Below are positions 1 to 8,350 of a DNA stretch of 57,862 nt, in pieces. Under the pieces are notes generated by a model. That model did no database searches. It had not been told where the DNA came from and saw nothing but the letters and a program-made list of their open reading frames with translations. Location of the stretch: the NCBI GenBank assembly GCA_024693045.1, contig JAILLQ010000006.1:1-57862 (forward strand), given 5' to 3'. Numbering within the stretch: position 1 is the first letter of the stretch; each line of letters begins with the position of its first letter. Position numbers and translations under genes: made by a program. Source of the stretch: Treponema sp. (GTDB taxonomy: Bacteria; Spirochaetota; Spirochaetia; Treponematales; Treponemataceae).

Positions 1-25
1 TTGTAACTTGTAAATAATAATGTCG

Positions 26-50
26 CCAGTTTCTTTAAACTGGTGATATT
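26..50 (+). terminator. Hairpin inside the IS end, terminator-like on plus strand
   Basis: A perfect 7-bp stem (CCAGTTT / AAACTGG, loop CTTT) at 26-43 is followed by a T-rich run. It overlaps the inverted repeat and could stop outside transcription from entering the element; that role is inferred. Confidence 0.5.
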
Positions 51-53
51 TTT

Positions 54-740
54 TTATATTGGAATCTTAAAATTCATACCTATATGTTTTTGAAGTTCCA
101 ATTCTGGAGTTGACCCTTTAAGGATTTTTCTCGGATAGTTATTCATCCATTCCTGAACTTCAGCAAAAAGTTTTGGATTCAATTTAGAAAAATCTGTTCC
201 CTTTGGATAAAATCGTCTGAACATCCTGTTGTGATTTTCATTAGTTCCTCGCTCACTTGCACAATAAGGATGCGCAAAATACAAACAAGTTCTTTTTCTT
301 CCATCCTTAGAATTTTCAATTCCTGAGAAATCCATAAATTCTGAACCACCGTCAGCAGTTATAGATTTAAACAATTTTCGGAATAATTCTGGGCCAAGAG
401 AATCTTCCAGTTTATTAATTTCGTTCACAACAGAGTCTGCTTCTGCATTTGGCATTTTTCGTATTATTTCAGCTCTAGTTTTTCGTTCAGTTAATGTTAA
501 TGCACATTCAACAGTTGAGTCTGCGCAGCTCTTTACTGTATCAATTTCCCAATGTCCTACTTCTGAACGGTTATTTATATATTCCGGTCTGTTTGAAATG
601 CTTCTTATTGCACAGCCTACACGAAAAAAAAGAGGTTTTCGCTTACTTTTATTGTATTTTCGACCTTTGTTAGGTAAATTCTTTATTGTCAGCCCTGGTA
701 ATACATCATTTTCAATGTAATTATATAAAGTTTTTTTCAC
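54..740 (-). pseudogene. IS30 transposase, DDE catalytic part (frameshifted)
   Basis: The 228-residue frame starts at a GTG, but homology extends upstream of it to the frameshift near 793. It has the complete DDE core of IS30: the first Asp in GHWEIDTVKS, the second in ITADGGSEF, and the Glu in ERGTNENHNRMFRRF. The C-terminus reaches PRKILKGSTPELEL, the usual family end. All catalytic residues are intact, so the only visible lesion is the frame change from the N-terminal part at 793-1146. Confidence 0.85.
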
Positions 741-792
741 TAATTCTTGTTTTGGTCGGCCAGGAAGAATTATTGAATTTGTGAATAACAGC

Positions 793-1146
793 TTATGGAC
801 TGTATTTATGATTAATTATCAGCTCTCTTATTTTTTCTACAAGCAGATTGTCATTACCAAGTTTTAGGGGAGCTCCTTTTGCAGTCATTTCATATTCAGC
901 TTTTCCCTTAGCAAAATCGGCATTGTATTCAAACTTTGTCCTTGTAACTGATGTTTCGTGTTCGATCATTCCTCTGTTTATCTCCCTTTGAATACACCGA
1001 CGGCTCTTATTAAATATTTCAGCCAGTTCACCTGTATTTGTTATTCTAGGAAAACGATTGGATCCCTTCAGGTAAAACTCAAGTACAAGTCTTTCTTCGT
1101 ACTTAAAATGGGTGAACTTTTTTTTCTTTTCTGCTATTGTTTTCAT
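793..1146 (-). pseudogene. IS30 transposase, N-terminal part (frameshifted)
   Basis: This 117-residue frame carries the helix-turn-helix region typical of the start of IS30 transposases (about residues 15-60, with a basic stretch NKSRRCIQREINRG). It ends at a stop right after HKYSP, the point where the family normally continues toward the catalytic core. The core is found in another frame immediately downstream (54-740), so a single-base indel near 793-825 has split the gene, or the element uses frameshifting. Inactivation is the simpler reading. Confidence 0.8.
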
Positions 1147-1275
1147 AGGTTTCTTTTCTCCGTTATTAGTTTTTGTGTGGTAACAAAATTATAATAGTTT
1201 AAAAGAAACCTTTTCTTTTATTTTGGCGACATTATATTTTACTGCTTACAAAAGAAATTATGATTTGAATATTAT

Positions 1276-1304
1276 TTGACAATTTGAAAATTTGAAGTCA
1301 TAAT
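1276..1304 (+). promoter_or_regulatory. Sigma-70-type promoter for the first lipoprotein
   Basis: TTGACA (1276-1281), 17-base spacer, CATAAT (1299-1304). The sequence around it repeats the heptamer-like unit ATTTGAA about five times (1262-1310), which could be a regulator-binding array or simple A/T repetition. Confidence 0.65.
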
Positions 1305-1361
1305 TTGAATTATACTCTTTTGAGTATATACACTTTTTTATATTTTTTACATGAGGGTTTT

Positions 1362-2495
1362 ATGAAAAAAATTATGGCTTGTGCTGCAGCTTTGATTTCT
1401 GTAGCTTTGTTCTTTGGTTGTTCAGATTCTTCATCTGACAATAATGCTGCTTTATTGCTTGCGGCTAGTTCTTCTAGTTCTAGTTCTAGTTCTTCTTTGC
1501 CTGCCAGTGTTGGTACTAACGAATTGGAAGGTAAAAGTTTTGAGTATTCGTCTGGTAGTACAACTACTGTTTATAAATTCAATTCTAATACTTTTACAAT
1601 TACTATTACACAAGATGTTAGTGCAAGTGCTAACATGTATTCTGCATATAAATCTGTATTAGAGTTTAATTATTCGTATTCTTATGATTCTACTACAAAA
1701 AGAATTTATTCGATATTAAATAGTCAAAACTTAATAGGTAAACGAGATAATTCTAATATAAATCTACCATGGATGTCTTTTTATAGCGAAAGTTCTTTAA
1801 AAGCATATTGTAAAAATTTAGGAAATTTTCTTTATGATAAGGCTTCTACTTCTGTGAAAGAAGGATTGATTGATAACATGGTAAAATCTTATCGACTATC
1901 TAATCTTACTTCTTATGGATATACAGACAACACTGGTGCTGAAGCTGCGTCTGATGTAGTTTGGGCTAGATATAGTAAATATCGTGCACTTTATAATAAT
2001 TTTGTAACTAAACAAGCCTATAACCTTTCTGGAAGTTCATTTAAAATTGTATCTGATTCATATTATCCAAAGTCTGTAGAACTTTCTGACTTTACTAATA
2101 AGTATTCTTCAGACACTCTTTCTGTATTGTCTGGTGATACAGCAAAATACAACATTAACTTTGCTGGACAGTATTATTGGCCTGAAAGAAATGCCGCAAT
2201 TATGGACACTACTTCACTTACAGGTTTTAAAGTTTCTTCTGTTACAGATAATGCTATAGCAGTTTCTGAAACTGGAATTCGTTTAGCAGCTACTTCTGAT
2301 TTTAATTATACAGAAACAACTGGTACTATTGTAGCAACTAAGACTGTTAACGATACATGTTCAACTTATGAACTTTCTATGCCTGTCGGTGGAGGTATTG
2401 TAAATTCTATGGGTACAATTACAATTAATTACGCTACAGCAAGTAATATTCCATCTTTTGCTAGCGCTACTTCTTATACTTTAGTTACAGAGTAG
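1362..2495 (+). CDS. Ser-rich lipoprotein, unknown function
   Basis: The start is placed at the ATG at 1362, which has GAGGG seven bases upstream; the frame is open further upstream but that extension lacks a ribosome site and would bury the signal peptide. The 377-residue product begins with a lysine-led hydrophobic segment and a lipobox ending FFGC (Cys about residue 21), so export and lipid anchoring are expected. A poly-Ser linker (about residues 35-46) is encoded by the tandem hexamer TCTAGT. The remainder is Ser/Thr/Tyr-rich with no domain that I recognise. It has its own promoter and terminator, so it is monocistronic. Confidence 0.8.
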   Translation: MKKIMACAAALISVALFFGCSDSSSDNNAALLLAASSSSSSSSSSLPASVGTNELEGKSFEYSSGSTTTVYKFNSNTFTITITQDVSASANMYSAYKSVLEFNYSYSYDSTTKRIYSILNSQNLIGKRDNSNINLPWMSFYSESSLKAYCKNLGNFLYDKASTSVKEGLIDNMVKSYRLSNLTSYGYTDNTGAEAASDVVWARYSKYRALYNNFVTKQAYNLSGSSFKIVSDSYYPKSVELSDFTNKYSSDTLSVLSGDTAKYNINFAGQYYWPERNAAIMDTTSLTGFKVSSVTDNAIAVSETGIRLAATSDFNYTETTGTIVATKTVNDTCSTYELSMPVGGGIVNSMGTITINYATASNIPSFASATSYTLVTE

Positions 2496-2515
2496 TTTAA
2501 TTTGAATTAGCTAAA

Positions 2516-2549
2516 GGCTCCTTCTTTTTATGAAGGGGCTTTTTTTTTT
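2516..2549 (+). terminator. Rho-independent terminator
   Basis: A 9-bp stem with two G-T pairs (GGCTCCTTC / GAAGGGGCT) is followed by ten T. It closes the lipoprotein gene. Confidence 0.85.
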
Positions 2550-2565
2550 GCAATGGACTTTTTGA

Positions 2566-2594
2566 ATGACATAAAGCTTAAGTGAGGATATAAT
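2566..2594 (+). promoter_or_regulatory. Promoter for the STAS gene
   Basis: ATGACA (2566-2571), 17-base spacer, consensus TATAAT (2589-2594), 30 bases before the STAS start. Confidence 0.55.
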
Positions 2595-2624
2595 GAAAGT
2601 GAATTATTTTTTTGCGAGGTTTAT

Positions 2625-2921
2625 ATGACTATTGGTAAAGTAAAAGATGGAAGTAAGCTTACTGTTAGTGTATCAGGCAGATTGGATACTATGACTTCTC
2701 CTGAATTACAGAAGGACTTGGATCTTTCTTTAGATGGTGTAACAGATTTGATTCTTGATTTTTCTTCCCTAGAATATATTTCTTCAACTGGTCTTCGTAT
2801 TTTGCTTTATCTTCAGAAAAAAATGGCAAAAGAAGGCTCGATGAAAGTTGTGAATGTAAATGAAGATGTTATGACTGTTTTTGATGTTACCGGTTTTTCT
2901 GATGTTCTTACAATAGAGTAA
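2625..2921 (+). CDS. STAS-domain protein (anti-sigma-factor antagonist type)
   Basis: The 98-residue protein is a single STAS domain, the size of SpoIIAA-like antagonists. Around residues 50-60 the segment SSLEYISSTGLRILL matches the family's phosphorylation loop, where the Ser before S-T-G is the usual kinase target. Such proteins relay signals by binding an anti-sigma factor or switch-protein kinase depending on phosphorylation. No partner kinase, phosphatase or sigma factor lies nearby, so the pathway is unknown. The start has GAGG upstream. The next gene, a lipoprotein, begins 77 bases downstream. Confidence 0.9.
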   Translation: MTIGKVKDGSKLTVSVSGRLDTMTSPELQKDLDLSLDGVTDLILDFSSLEYISSTGLRILLYLQKKMAKEGSMKVVNVNEDVMTVFDVTGFSDVLTIE

Positions 2922-2998
2922 AAAATCGCGGGTGAAAGAGTAACTCTTTTGTTGATTGATAATTTTATATAGTAGAAATCTTTATTTTAGGGCGAATT

Positions 2999-4459
2999 AT
3001 GTTTAAAAAATGTTTATTTAATGTTTGTTTTGGTATTCTTTTAGCGTCTTCTATGTTTGTGGCTTGTTCGTCAAGTTCTACTGATTATACAGAAGAATTA
3101 GTTTATTATTATTATTTGCAGTCCTTAGGGGAATATGTTGTGATTGATACAAGTTCAATTAAGGCTACAAATTTAGAGATTTATTATGATTTTGAAGCAA
3201 AGAAGGCTTCTGTTTCATGGGCTGATTCTCCTTCATCAAGTTTGAGCCATCTTGTTTTGCATTACACAGTTGGAAGTAATGAAGAAAAGTCTGTTCAGAT
3301 TGCAAAGGGGGTTGAGTCTTATACAATTCCAGATTCTATAGAGGCTGGAACTCTGATTAAAGCATATATTGTAGCTTTTGATTCAAAGTCAGAAGATGCT
3401 AATACAGAGACCACGACCGAAATTTCTGTAGAAACAACTTTGTCTGCATCTTCAATAAGTATCCCTCCTGCTGGTGTTAGTGGAGCTGGAAAAACTTTGT
3501 ATGCAGTAGTAAATGGTGTGAATTTTTCAAAAAGAGTTGCTACTACAGTTACAAGTGAGTCTGGTACGACAACAACTTATTCGGGAAATCTGGATACTTC
3601 TTCATTCTCTATTACTTGTGATACAGGTTCTGTGGTTGCAAACAGCAGTGTTATTATAAGAAATCATAATACTTTGTGGATTCCTTTAACTATTCCTTCT
3701 TCTGCAGGAACTTATGCAGTGACTGTTTCATATAATGGAAGTAATGGGACTTTTAGTCAGACAGGAAATCTTGTTGTAAACGATTATTCTTCTGTGAAAG
3801 CGGGTGATGTGGTTCTTTCTGACGGTTCTTCTGTTTCTTATTCAGAAGGAATTACATATAGAGAAGCACAGAAATCTTCCGCTCTTGGTGTTATATATGG
3901 TTTGAACTGCTATGGCGTTCCTATTGGTGTAGGTTTGCACAATTCAATTTCTGGTACAAGGGCTGGCTACAAGGCTTGGTCTGCTTCTGATAAAGCTGGA
4001 GAAAGTACTAGTTTTGCGGATATAAAATCAACTCCTTCTACAGGAAATGCTAAGGTTACAAGTTCGACTACTTTTGATGAAGATTGTTACGGTGCTGACA
4101 ACTGGGGAATAATTTGCAGTATAGAAAAAAATCTTTCTTCTTATGCTCCTGCTTATTATCCGGCTTTTAATTACGCTGCAAAATATGGAAGTACCTTTGC
4201 ACTTTCTGGAAACTATGCTTCTGGTTGGTATATTCCTACAATTTCGGAATTGGCAACTTTGTTCCAGAAAAAGCTTTTGATTAATACTGTTTTAGAAGCT
4301 TTGGGAGCTAGTAAAATTTCGGATACCAGTTATTGGTCATCTTCTCAATCTGCTTCTAGTGCTTATAATGCATGGACCTTGAACTTTACTGAAGGATATG
4401 CTGCTCAGGCAAGAAAAGGTTCTTGTTTTTATGTTTGTGTAGTAAGGACTTTTGAATAG
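2999..4459 (+). CDS. Lipoprotein with fibronectin-III-like and DUF1566-like regions
   Basis: The 486-residue product has an N-terminal signal with lipobox MFVAC (Cys about 23) followed by a Ser run. Residues about 55-150 look like a fibronectin type III repeat (DFEAKKASVSWADSPSSS, later AYIVAFDSKS). The C-terminal 100 residues (GWYIPTISELATLF, then SYWSSSQSASSAYNAWTLNF and a final CVVRTF) match the DUF1566/Lcl C-terminal family, a fold often found on surface lipoproteins. AGGG lies seven bases before the ATG. The stop codon overlaps the GTG of the dGTPase gene by one base, so the two are probably co-translated. Function is unknown. Confidence 0.8.
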   Translation: MFKKCLFNVCFGILLASSMFVACSSSSTDYTEELVYYYYLQSLGEYVVIDTSSIKATNLEIYYDFEAKKASVSWADSPSSSLSHLVLHYTVGSNEEKSVQIAKGVESYTIPDSIEAGTLIKAYIVAFDSKSEDANTETTTEISVETTLSASSISIPPAGVSGAGKTLYAVVNGVNFSKRVATTVTSESGTTTTYSGNLDTSSFSITCDTGSVVANSSVIIRNHNTLWIPLTIPSSAGTYAVTVSYNGSNGTFSQTGNLVVNDYSSVKAGDVVLSDGSSVSYSEGITYREAQKSSALGVIYGLNCYGVPIGVGLHNSISGTRAGYKAWSASDKAGESTSFADIKSTPSTGNAKVTSSTTFDEDCYGADNWGIICSIEKNLSSYAPAYYPAFNYAAKYGSTFALSGNYASGWYIPTISELATLFQKKLLINTVLEALGASKISDTSYWSSSQSASSAYNAWTLNFTEGYAAQARKGSCFYVCVVRTFE

Positions 4460-5736
4460 TGAAAAATTCTTTTGAAAGTGTAAGGTGTGATGAAAATAAT
4501 CCAAAGTGGGAAAAGGCAATAGAAAGGCTTTATCCTATTTATTCCCGAAATAATGATATCCGTACGGATTTTGAAAGAGATTATACCCGCATTTTACACT
4601 GTCAGGCCTATAGGCGTTTAAAGCATAAGACTCAGGTTTTTTATGTACCTCATAACGATCATGTTTGTACCCGTATGGAACATGTTATGCATGTTGCAAG
4701 CGTGGCTACGACAATCTGTAAATATTTGGGCTTAAATGACAAACTTGCAGAAGCAATTGCTCTTGGTCACGATATAGGTCATGCTCCTTTTGGTCATCAC
4801 GGGGAGGACTGTTTAAATCTTTTGATGGAACAGAAGCCTGGTTCGAATGCTCCAAAGAAATTTTGGCACGAGCGTAACAGTTTATTTTTTGCTGACTACA
4901 TTGAAACTTTGCCAGACCCCGATGCGATTGAACAGCCTCTGAATTTAACTTATGCAGTTAGGGACGGTTTAATCTGTCATTGTGGTGAAATAGATCAGCA
5001 GGGAATTAAACCTAGACAAGACGCAATAGATTTGTATTCGATAAAGAGACCGGGAATTATTCAGCCCTATACTTGGGAAGGTTGTATTGTAAAGGTTGCT
5101 GATAAAATTGCTTATCTTGGACGAGATATTGAAGATGCCCGCCAGTATCATATTCTGGATATGGGTGCTTATCGTCATATTAGGGAAATAGTTGCTTCTA
5201 CTTTGAATGCAAAAGGAAGTCATGCCTTTAGAAGTGGAAAGGCTGTGAATACAACTGTATTGATAAATGATTTGGTTGTTGATTTGTGTGAGCAGTCTTC
5301 TCCTGAAAAGGGTATTTGTTTTAGTGATGAATATTTTAAGTTTATTCTTGAGTTGAAAAAGTTTAATTTTGCCCATATATATAATCACTGGAGGCTGAAG
5401 GCTTTTAGTCAGTATGCATCGCTGTGTCTGCAGACAATTTATAAAACTTTGATGAAGTACTACGAATATGCCCGTCACGGAAAAATGGCTTTGGCTTTGA
5501 GGTACTACCCGGTTTTGGGAAAAAGTTTTGAAGATTGGCTTGTAAAATATGCAAATTATCTGCCTTTAGGAGCACAGGGTAGGGCTATCGATAAAAAGAA
5601 AATCTTGCGTTATAACACTGAGGTTGTCTTTAATCTTGATGAATTTGAATCTTACGAAAAGTGCGTTATCGAGTTTATTTCTGGAATGACTGATGTTTTT
5701 GCGATTAAGGTTTATGAAGAAATAATCAGTTTTTAA
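4459..5736 (+). CDS. dgt: Deoxyguanosinetriphosphate triphosphohydrolase-like protein
   Basis: Cytosolic HD-domain enzyme that hydrolyses dNTPs to deoxynucleoside and triphosphate. The metal-binding residues are visible: the His in RMEHVMHVASVA (about residue 75), HD in LGHDIGHAPFGHHG (104-105), and a later Asp in KVADKIAYLGRDIEDA (about 213). The N-terminal YRRLKHKTQVF (about 51-61) is also family-typical. At 425 residues it fits the short dGTPase-like group. Start is GTG, overlapping the preceding stop codon (TAGTG). A terminator follows. Exact dNTP specificity cannot be read from sequence. Confidence 0.92.
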   Translation: MKNSFESVRCDENNPKWEKAIERLYPIYSRNNDIRTDFERDYTRILHCQAYRRLKHKTQVFYVPHNDHVCTRMEHVMHVASVATTICKYLGLNDKLAEAIALGHDIGHAPFGHHGEDCLNLLMEQKPGSNAPKKFWHERNSLFFADYIETLPDPDAIEQPLNLTYAVRDGLICHCGEIDQQGIKPRQDAIDLYSIKRPGIIQPYTWEGCIVKVADKIAYLGRDIEDARQYHILDMGAYRHIREIVASTLNAKGSHAFRSGKAVNTTVLINDLVVDLCEQSSPEKGICFSDEYFKFILELKKFNFAHIYNHWRLKAFSQYASLCLQTIYKTLMKYYEYARHGKMALALRYYPVLGKSFEDWLVKYANYLPLGAQGRAIDKKKILRYNTEVVFNLDEFESYEKCVIEFISGMTDVFAIKVYEEIISF

Positions 5737-5760
5737 AAATGCTTGTATTTATAGAAGAAT

Positions 5761-5793
5761 AAAAAGATTTGCCGAAAGGTAAATCTTTTTTTT
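5761..5793 (+). terminator. Rho-independent terminator after dgt
   Basis: Stem AAGATTTGCC / GGTAAATCTT with one G-T pair, loop GAAA, then eight T. From 5794 to 5964 I see no gene and no further clear structure. Confidence 0.9.
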
Positions 5794-5964
5794 GTTAAAA
5801 AAAACGCCCCACCGGCAAAAGGAGAGAAACCAGCAGGGCAAGAATTTTCTTTATTTATGATTAATCGCTTTCATATATAATAACCTTATATGGGGGAAAG
5901 GGTTACACAAATTAATATTTTTTTTCAAAAAAAGTGACACTTTCCTGCCTAGGCCTTATTGACC

Positions 5965-5992
5965 TTGACAAAAAACATAATTCTGTTAGACT
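5965..5992 (+). promoter_or_regulatory. Promoter for the fab cluster
   Basis: Consensus TTGACA (5965-5970), 16-base spacer, TAGACT (5987-5992). Transcription would begin near 5999, just before the inverted repeat at 6002-6030. Confidence 0.55.
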
Positions 5993-6001
5993 TTAGTTAT
6001 T

Positions 6002-6030
6002 AAATGACAAAAAACAGAAAAATGTCATTT
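6002..6030. promoter_or_regulatory. Inverted repeat in fabD leader, candidate operator
   Basis: Perfect 8-bp arms AAATGACA (6002-6009) and TGTCATTT (6023-6030), 13 bases apart. Its position at the predicted transcription start and before the fabD ribosome site suits a repressor operator for fatty-acid synthesis. It does not match the FapR or FabT consensus that I know. An RNA hairpin is the alternative. Confidence 0.4.
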
Positions 6031-6049
6031 TGAAATTAATGAGGTGAAT

Positions 6050-7009
6050 ATGTCTAAGAAGTACGCTTTTCTTTTCCCTGGTCAGGGAGCTCAAGTTCCT
6101 GGAATGATTAAGGATCTTTGTGATGCTTATCCAGAAGCTCGTAAGGTTGTTGATGAAGTTTCTAAGATTACAGGTGTTGATATGCCTAAACTTCTTTGGG
6201 AATCAGATCAGGCTGAATTGAGCAGAAGCGATAACAGTCAGCTTGCTATTACAACTGCCTCTATTGCAGTTATGAAAGTTTTGGAAAGTAAGGGTATTAC
6301 TCCAAGTGCTGCAATGGGATTTTCTTTGGGTGAATTCCCTGCTCTTTACGCTTCTGGCGTTCTTTCTTTTGAAGATGTAATCAAGGTTGTTCGTGAACGC
6401 GGACTTATCATGCAGCAGACTTGTGAAAATATTGCAAAAGCAAACGAAGGTCATGCACCAGGAATGACAGCTGTAATCGGACTTGGTCCAGATCAGGTTA
6501 AAGATATTTGTGCAGGAATTAAAGATGCTTACGCTGCAAACTTGAATTCTAGCGTTCAGACAGTAGTAAGTGGAACTTTTGATGCTCTTACAGAAGTTGA
6601 AGCAAAAGCAAAAGAAGCTGGTGCTCGTCGAGCTTTGCGTTTGGCTGTTGCTGGTCCTTTTCACAGTCCTTTGATGCAGGAAGCAGCTGATAATTTTGAA
6701 AAGGCAATTGCTGGTGTTACATTCAACAATCCTTCAAAATCTTTATTCAGCAACGTAACTGGTAAAGAAGCTGTAAATGGCGACGAAATTAAGAAGAACG
6801 CTGTGCTTCACCTTACAAATCCTGTTCGTTGGACAGATGAAGAAGCTGTTCTTAATGAACTTATGGAAAAAGACGGTGACGAATGGGTATTGATTGAACC
6901 AGGTGTTGGTAAAGTTCTTGCTGGTTTGTGGGCAAAAACTGACTATGCTGCAAAATACAGCTGTACACCTGTAAATTCTGTAGAAAGCGTAGAAGAACTT
7001 TTAAAATAA
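6050..7009 (+). CDS. fabD: Malonyl-CoA:ACP transacylase
   Basis: Transfers malonyl from CoA to acyl carrier protein to supply elongation units for type II fatty-acid synthesis. The 319-residue protein has the N-terminal PGQGAQ motif (10-15), the nucleophile Ser92 in GFSLGE and the catalytic His205 in GPFHSPLM. The start is set at ATG 6050 because GAGG lies five bases before it; a GTG at 6044 in the same frame falls inside that ribosome site. First gene of the fab cluster; fabG follows after 33 bases. Confidence 0.96.
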   Translation: MSKKYAFLFPGQGAQVPGMIKDLCDAYPEARKVVDEVSKITGVDMPKLLWESDQAELSRSDNSQLAITTASIAVMKVLESKGITPSAAMGFSLGEFPALYASGVLSFEDVIKVVRERGLIMQQTCENIAKANEGHAPGMTAVIGLGPDQVKDICAGIKDAYAANLNSSVQTVVSGTFDALTEVEAKAKEAGARRALRLAVAGPFHSPLMQEAADNFEKAIAGVTFNNPSKSLFSNVTGKEAVNGDEIKKNAVLHLTNPVRWTDEEAVLNELMEKDGDEWVLIEPGVGKVLAGLWAKTDYAAKYSCTPVNSVESVEELLK

Positions 7010-7042
7010 GGCTTTGTTAAAGCAAAGAAAAAGGAAAAAAGA

Positions 7043-7789
7043 ATGGATTTATTAAAAGGAAAAAAAGCACTTGTTACTGGCTCTAGCCGTGGTATCGGTC
7101 GCAAAATCGTAGAAACTTTTTTGGCAAATGGTGCTGAAGTTTGGGGTTTGTGCTCTAAACCAAGTGCAGCTAAACCAGAACTTGAAGAATTTGCTAAGCA
7201 GAATGGAAGTGCTTTTCATGAAGTATGTGCAAATGTTGGCGATGCAGCTGAACTTACAGAAGTTGTAAAAGGTGCTCTTGCAGAAGCTGGAAATTTTGAC
7301 ATTCTTGTAAACAATGCGGGAATTACTCGTGATGGATTGAGCTTCCGTATGAAGATGGAAGACTGGCAGAATGTTTTGAATGTAAATCTTACTGGTACTT
7401 TTGTGGTAACTCAGTTGGTTTCAAATGCAATGCTTAAGGCAAGAAGCGGTTCAATTATTAATATGTCTTCTATTGTAGGTATTCACGGACAGGGTGGACA
7501 GGTAAACTATGCTGCTTCTAAAGGTGGACTTATTGCTTACAGTAAATCACTGGCAAAAGAAGTTGGTGCCCGTGGAATCAGAGTAAACTGCATTGCTCCT
7601 GGATTTATTGAAACAGATATGACAGCAGTTCTTAAAGAAGAATTGAAACAGTCTATGATTGAAGCCGTACCTCTTAAACGCGGCGGAAAACCAGAAGACA
7701 TAGCCAATACCGCCCTCTACCTAGCCAGCGACCTAAGTTCTTACGTAACCGGACAGGTAATAGGTGTTGACGGTGGAATGGGCTGCTAG
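7043..7789 (+). CDS. fabG: 3-oxoacyl-ACP reductase
   Basis: NADPH-dependent reduction of 3-oxoacyl-ACP to (R)-3-hydroxyacyl-ACP. Short-chain dehydrogenase of 248 residues: cofactor loop TGSSRGIG (12-19), NNAG (90-93), catalytic Ser143, Tyr156 and Lys160 in YAASK. It ends IGVDGGMGC, typical for FabG. The last 120 bases or so use C-rich codons and rare CTA and ATA codons unlike the rest of the gene. The final 36 bases including the stop recur in the tandem repeat downstream. acpP, usually next, is absent. Confidence 0.96.
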   Translation: MDLLKGKKALVTGSSRGIGRKIVETFLANGAEVWGLCSKPSAAKPELEEFAKQNGSAFHEVCANVGDAAELTEVVKGALAEAGNFDILVNNAGITRDGLSFRMKMEDWQNVLNVNLTGTFVVTQLVSNAMLKARSGSIINMSSIVGIHGQGGQVNYAASKGGLIAYSKSLAKEVGARGIRVNCIAPGFIETDMTAVLKEELKQSMIEAVPLKRGGKPEDIANTALYLASDLSSYVTGQVIGVDGGMGC

Positions 7790-8173
7790 GCCAGGTTATT
7801 GGTGTTGACTGCTTGAATCGAAGAAGCGTTAAAAATAAAAGCAAGGCTTTTATTTAGCTTCAACGAGAAAAGCAGGGGAACTCGACCGGGAGAGGCGAGT
7901 TCCGGAATGGGTTGCTAGGCCAGGTTATTGGTGTAGATTGCTAAAATCGAAGAAGCGTTAAAAATAAAAGCAGGGCTTTTATTTAGCTTCAACGAGAAAG
8001 GCAGGGGAACTCGACCGGGAGAGGCGAGTTCCAGAATGGGTTGCTAGGCCAAGTGATTGGCGTTGACTGCTAAAATCGAAGAAGCGTTAAAAATAAAAGC
8101 AGGGCTTTTATTTAGCTTCAACGAGAAAAGCAGGGGAACTCGACCGGGAGAGGCGAGTTCCGGAATGGGTTAC
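7787..8173. repeat. Three tandem 129-bp units repeating the fabG 3' end
   Basis: Exact period of 129 bases (CTAGGCC or CTAG at 7786, 7915, 8044 and 8173). Each unit joins a decayed copy of the fabG end (CAGGTTATTGGTGTTGAC ... GAATGGGTTGCTAG) to a spacer of about 90 bases. The spacer holds two strong hairpins: AAATAAAAGC / GCTTTTATTT with loop AAG, and GGAACTCG / CGAGTTCC. The units differ at only a few positions. They lie between fabG and fabF, presumably within the transcript. No coding function is visible. Confidence 0.9.
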
Positions 8174-8177
8174 TAGC

Positions 8178-8199
8178 AAGCCAAGTGGCTTCTTCTTTT
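8178..8199 (+). terminator. Short hairpin with T-rich tail after the tandem repeat
   Basis: AAGCCA / TGGCTT, loop AG, followed by CTTCTTTT. If active it would lower fabF-fabZ expression relative to fabD-fabG. The stem is short, so termination would be partial. Confidence 0.4.
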
Positions 8200-8200
8200 G

Positions 8201-8320
8201 GGAGGGGGCTGCGCCGGCGTGGAGTGGTGCCGAAGGCAGGATTTTGCGGTCTTGAAGAGAGCGCAAAAGACCGAGCGTTAGCGGGCTACGGAAGGCCGGT
8301 TTGCAAAGAAGTTTCGCATA
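8201..8320 (+). repeat. GC-rich dispersed intergenic element, copy 1
   Basis: Shares conserved ends (TGCGCCGGCGTGGA near the start, GAGCGTTAGCGGGC and GAAGGCCGG near the end) with the reverse complement of 28016-28130 and, more diverged, with 26865-26960. The core differs between copies but keeps a hairpin: here GGTC ... GACC around 8249-8271. It is much richer in GC than its surroundings. No coding potential is supported. Confidence 0.75.
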
Positions 8321-8350
8321 AAAGAAAATAAATTTTATAAGGAAATTAAG

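Larger units (their letters stand above)
17..1235. mobile_element. IS30-family insertion sequence
   Basis: The element is bounded by a 12-bp perfect terminal inverted repeat, ATAATGTCGCCA at 17-28 and its complement at 1224-1235. It encodes a transposase on the minus strand, split into two frames. About 1.2 kb is a normal length for the IS30 family. I see no obvious direct repeat of target DNA at the ends. Confidence 0.85.

Noticed and set aside
3840..4459. DGR variable tract in the DUF1566-like lipoprotein
   Set aside because: No second copy to compare, no GC-rich block and no invariant flank pattern.
7787..8173. CRISPR array
   Set aside because: Regular period, but the whole 129-bp unit is repeated, spacers are identical, and no cas genes are present.
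8313..8341. Promoter directly before fabF (TTCGCA-17-TATAAG)
   Set aside because: Its -10 abuts the fabF ribosome site, so the transcript would start after it; likely fortuitous.
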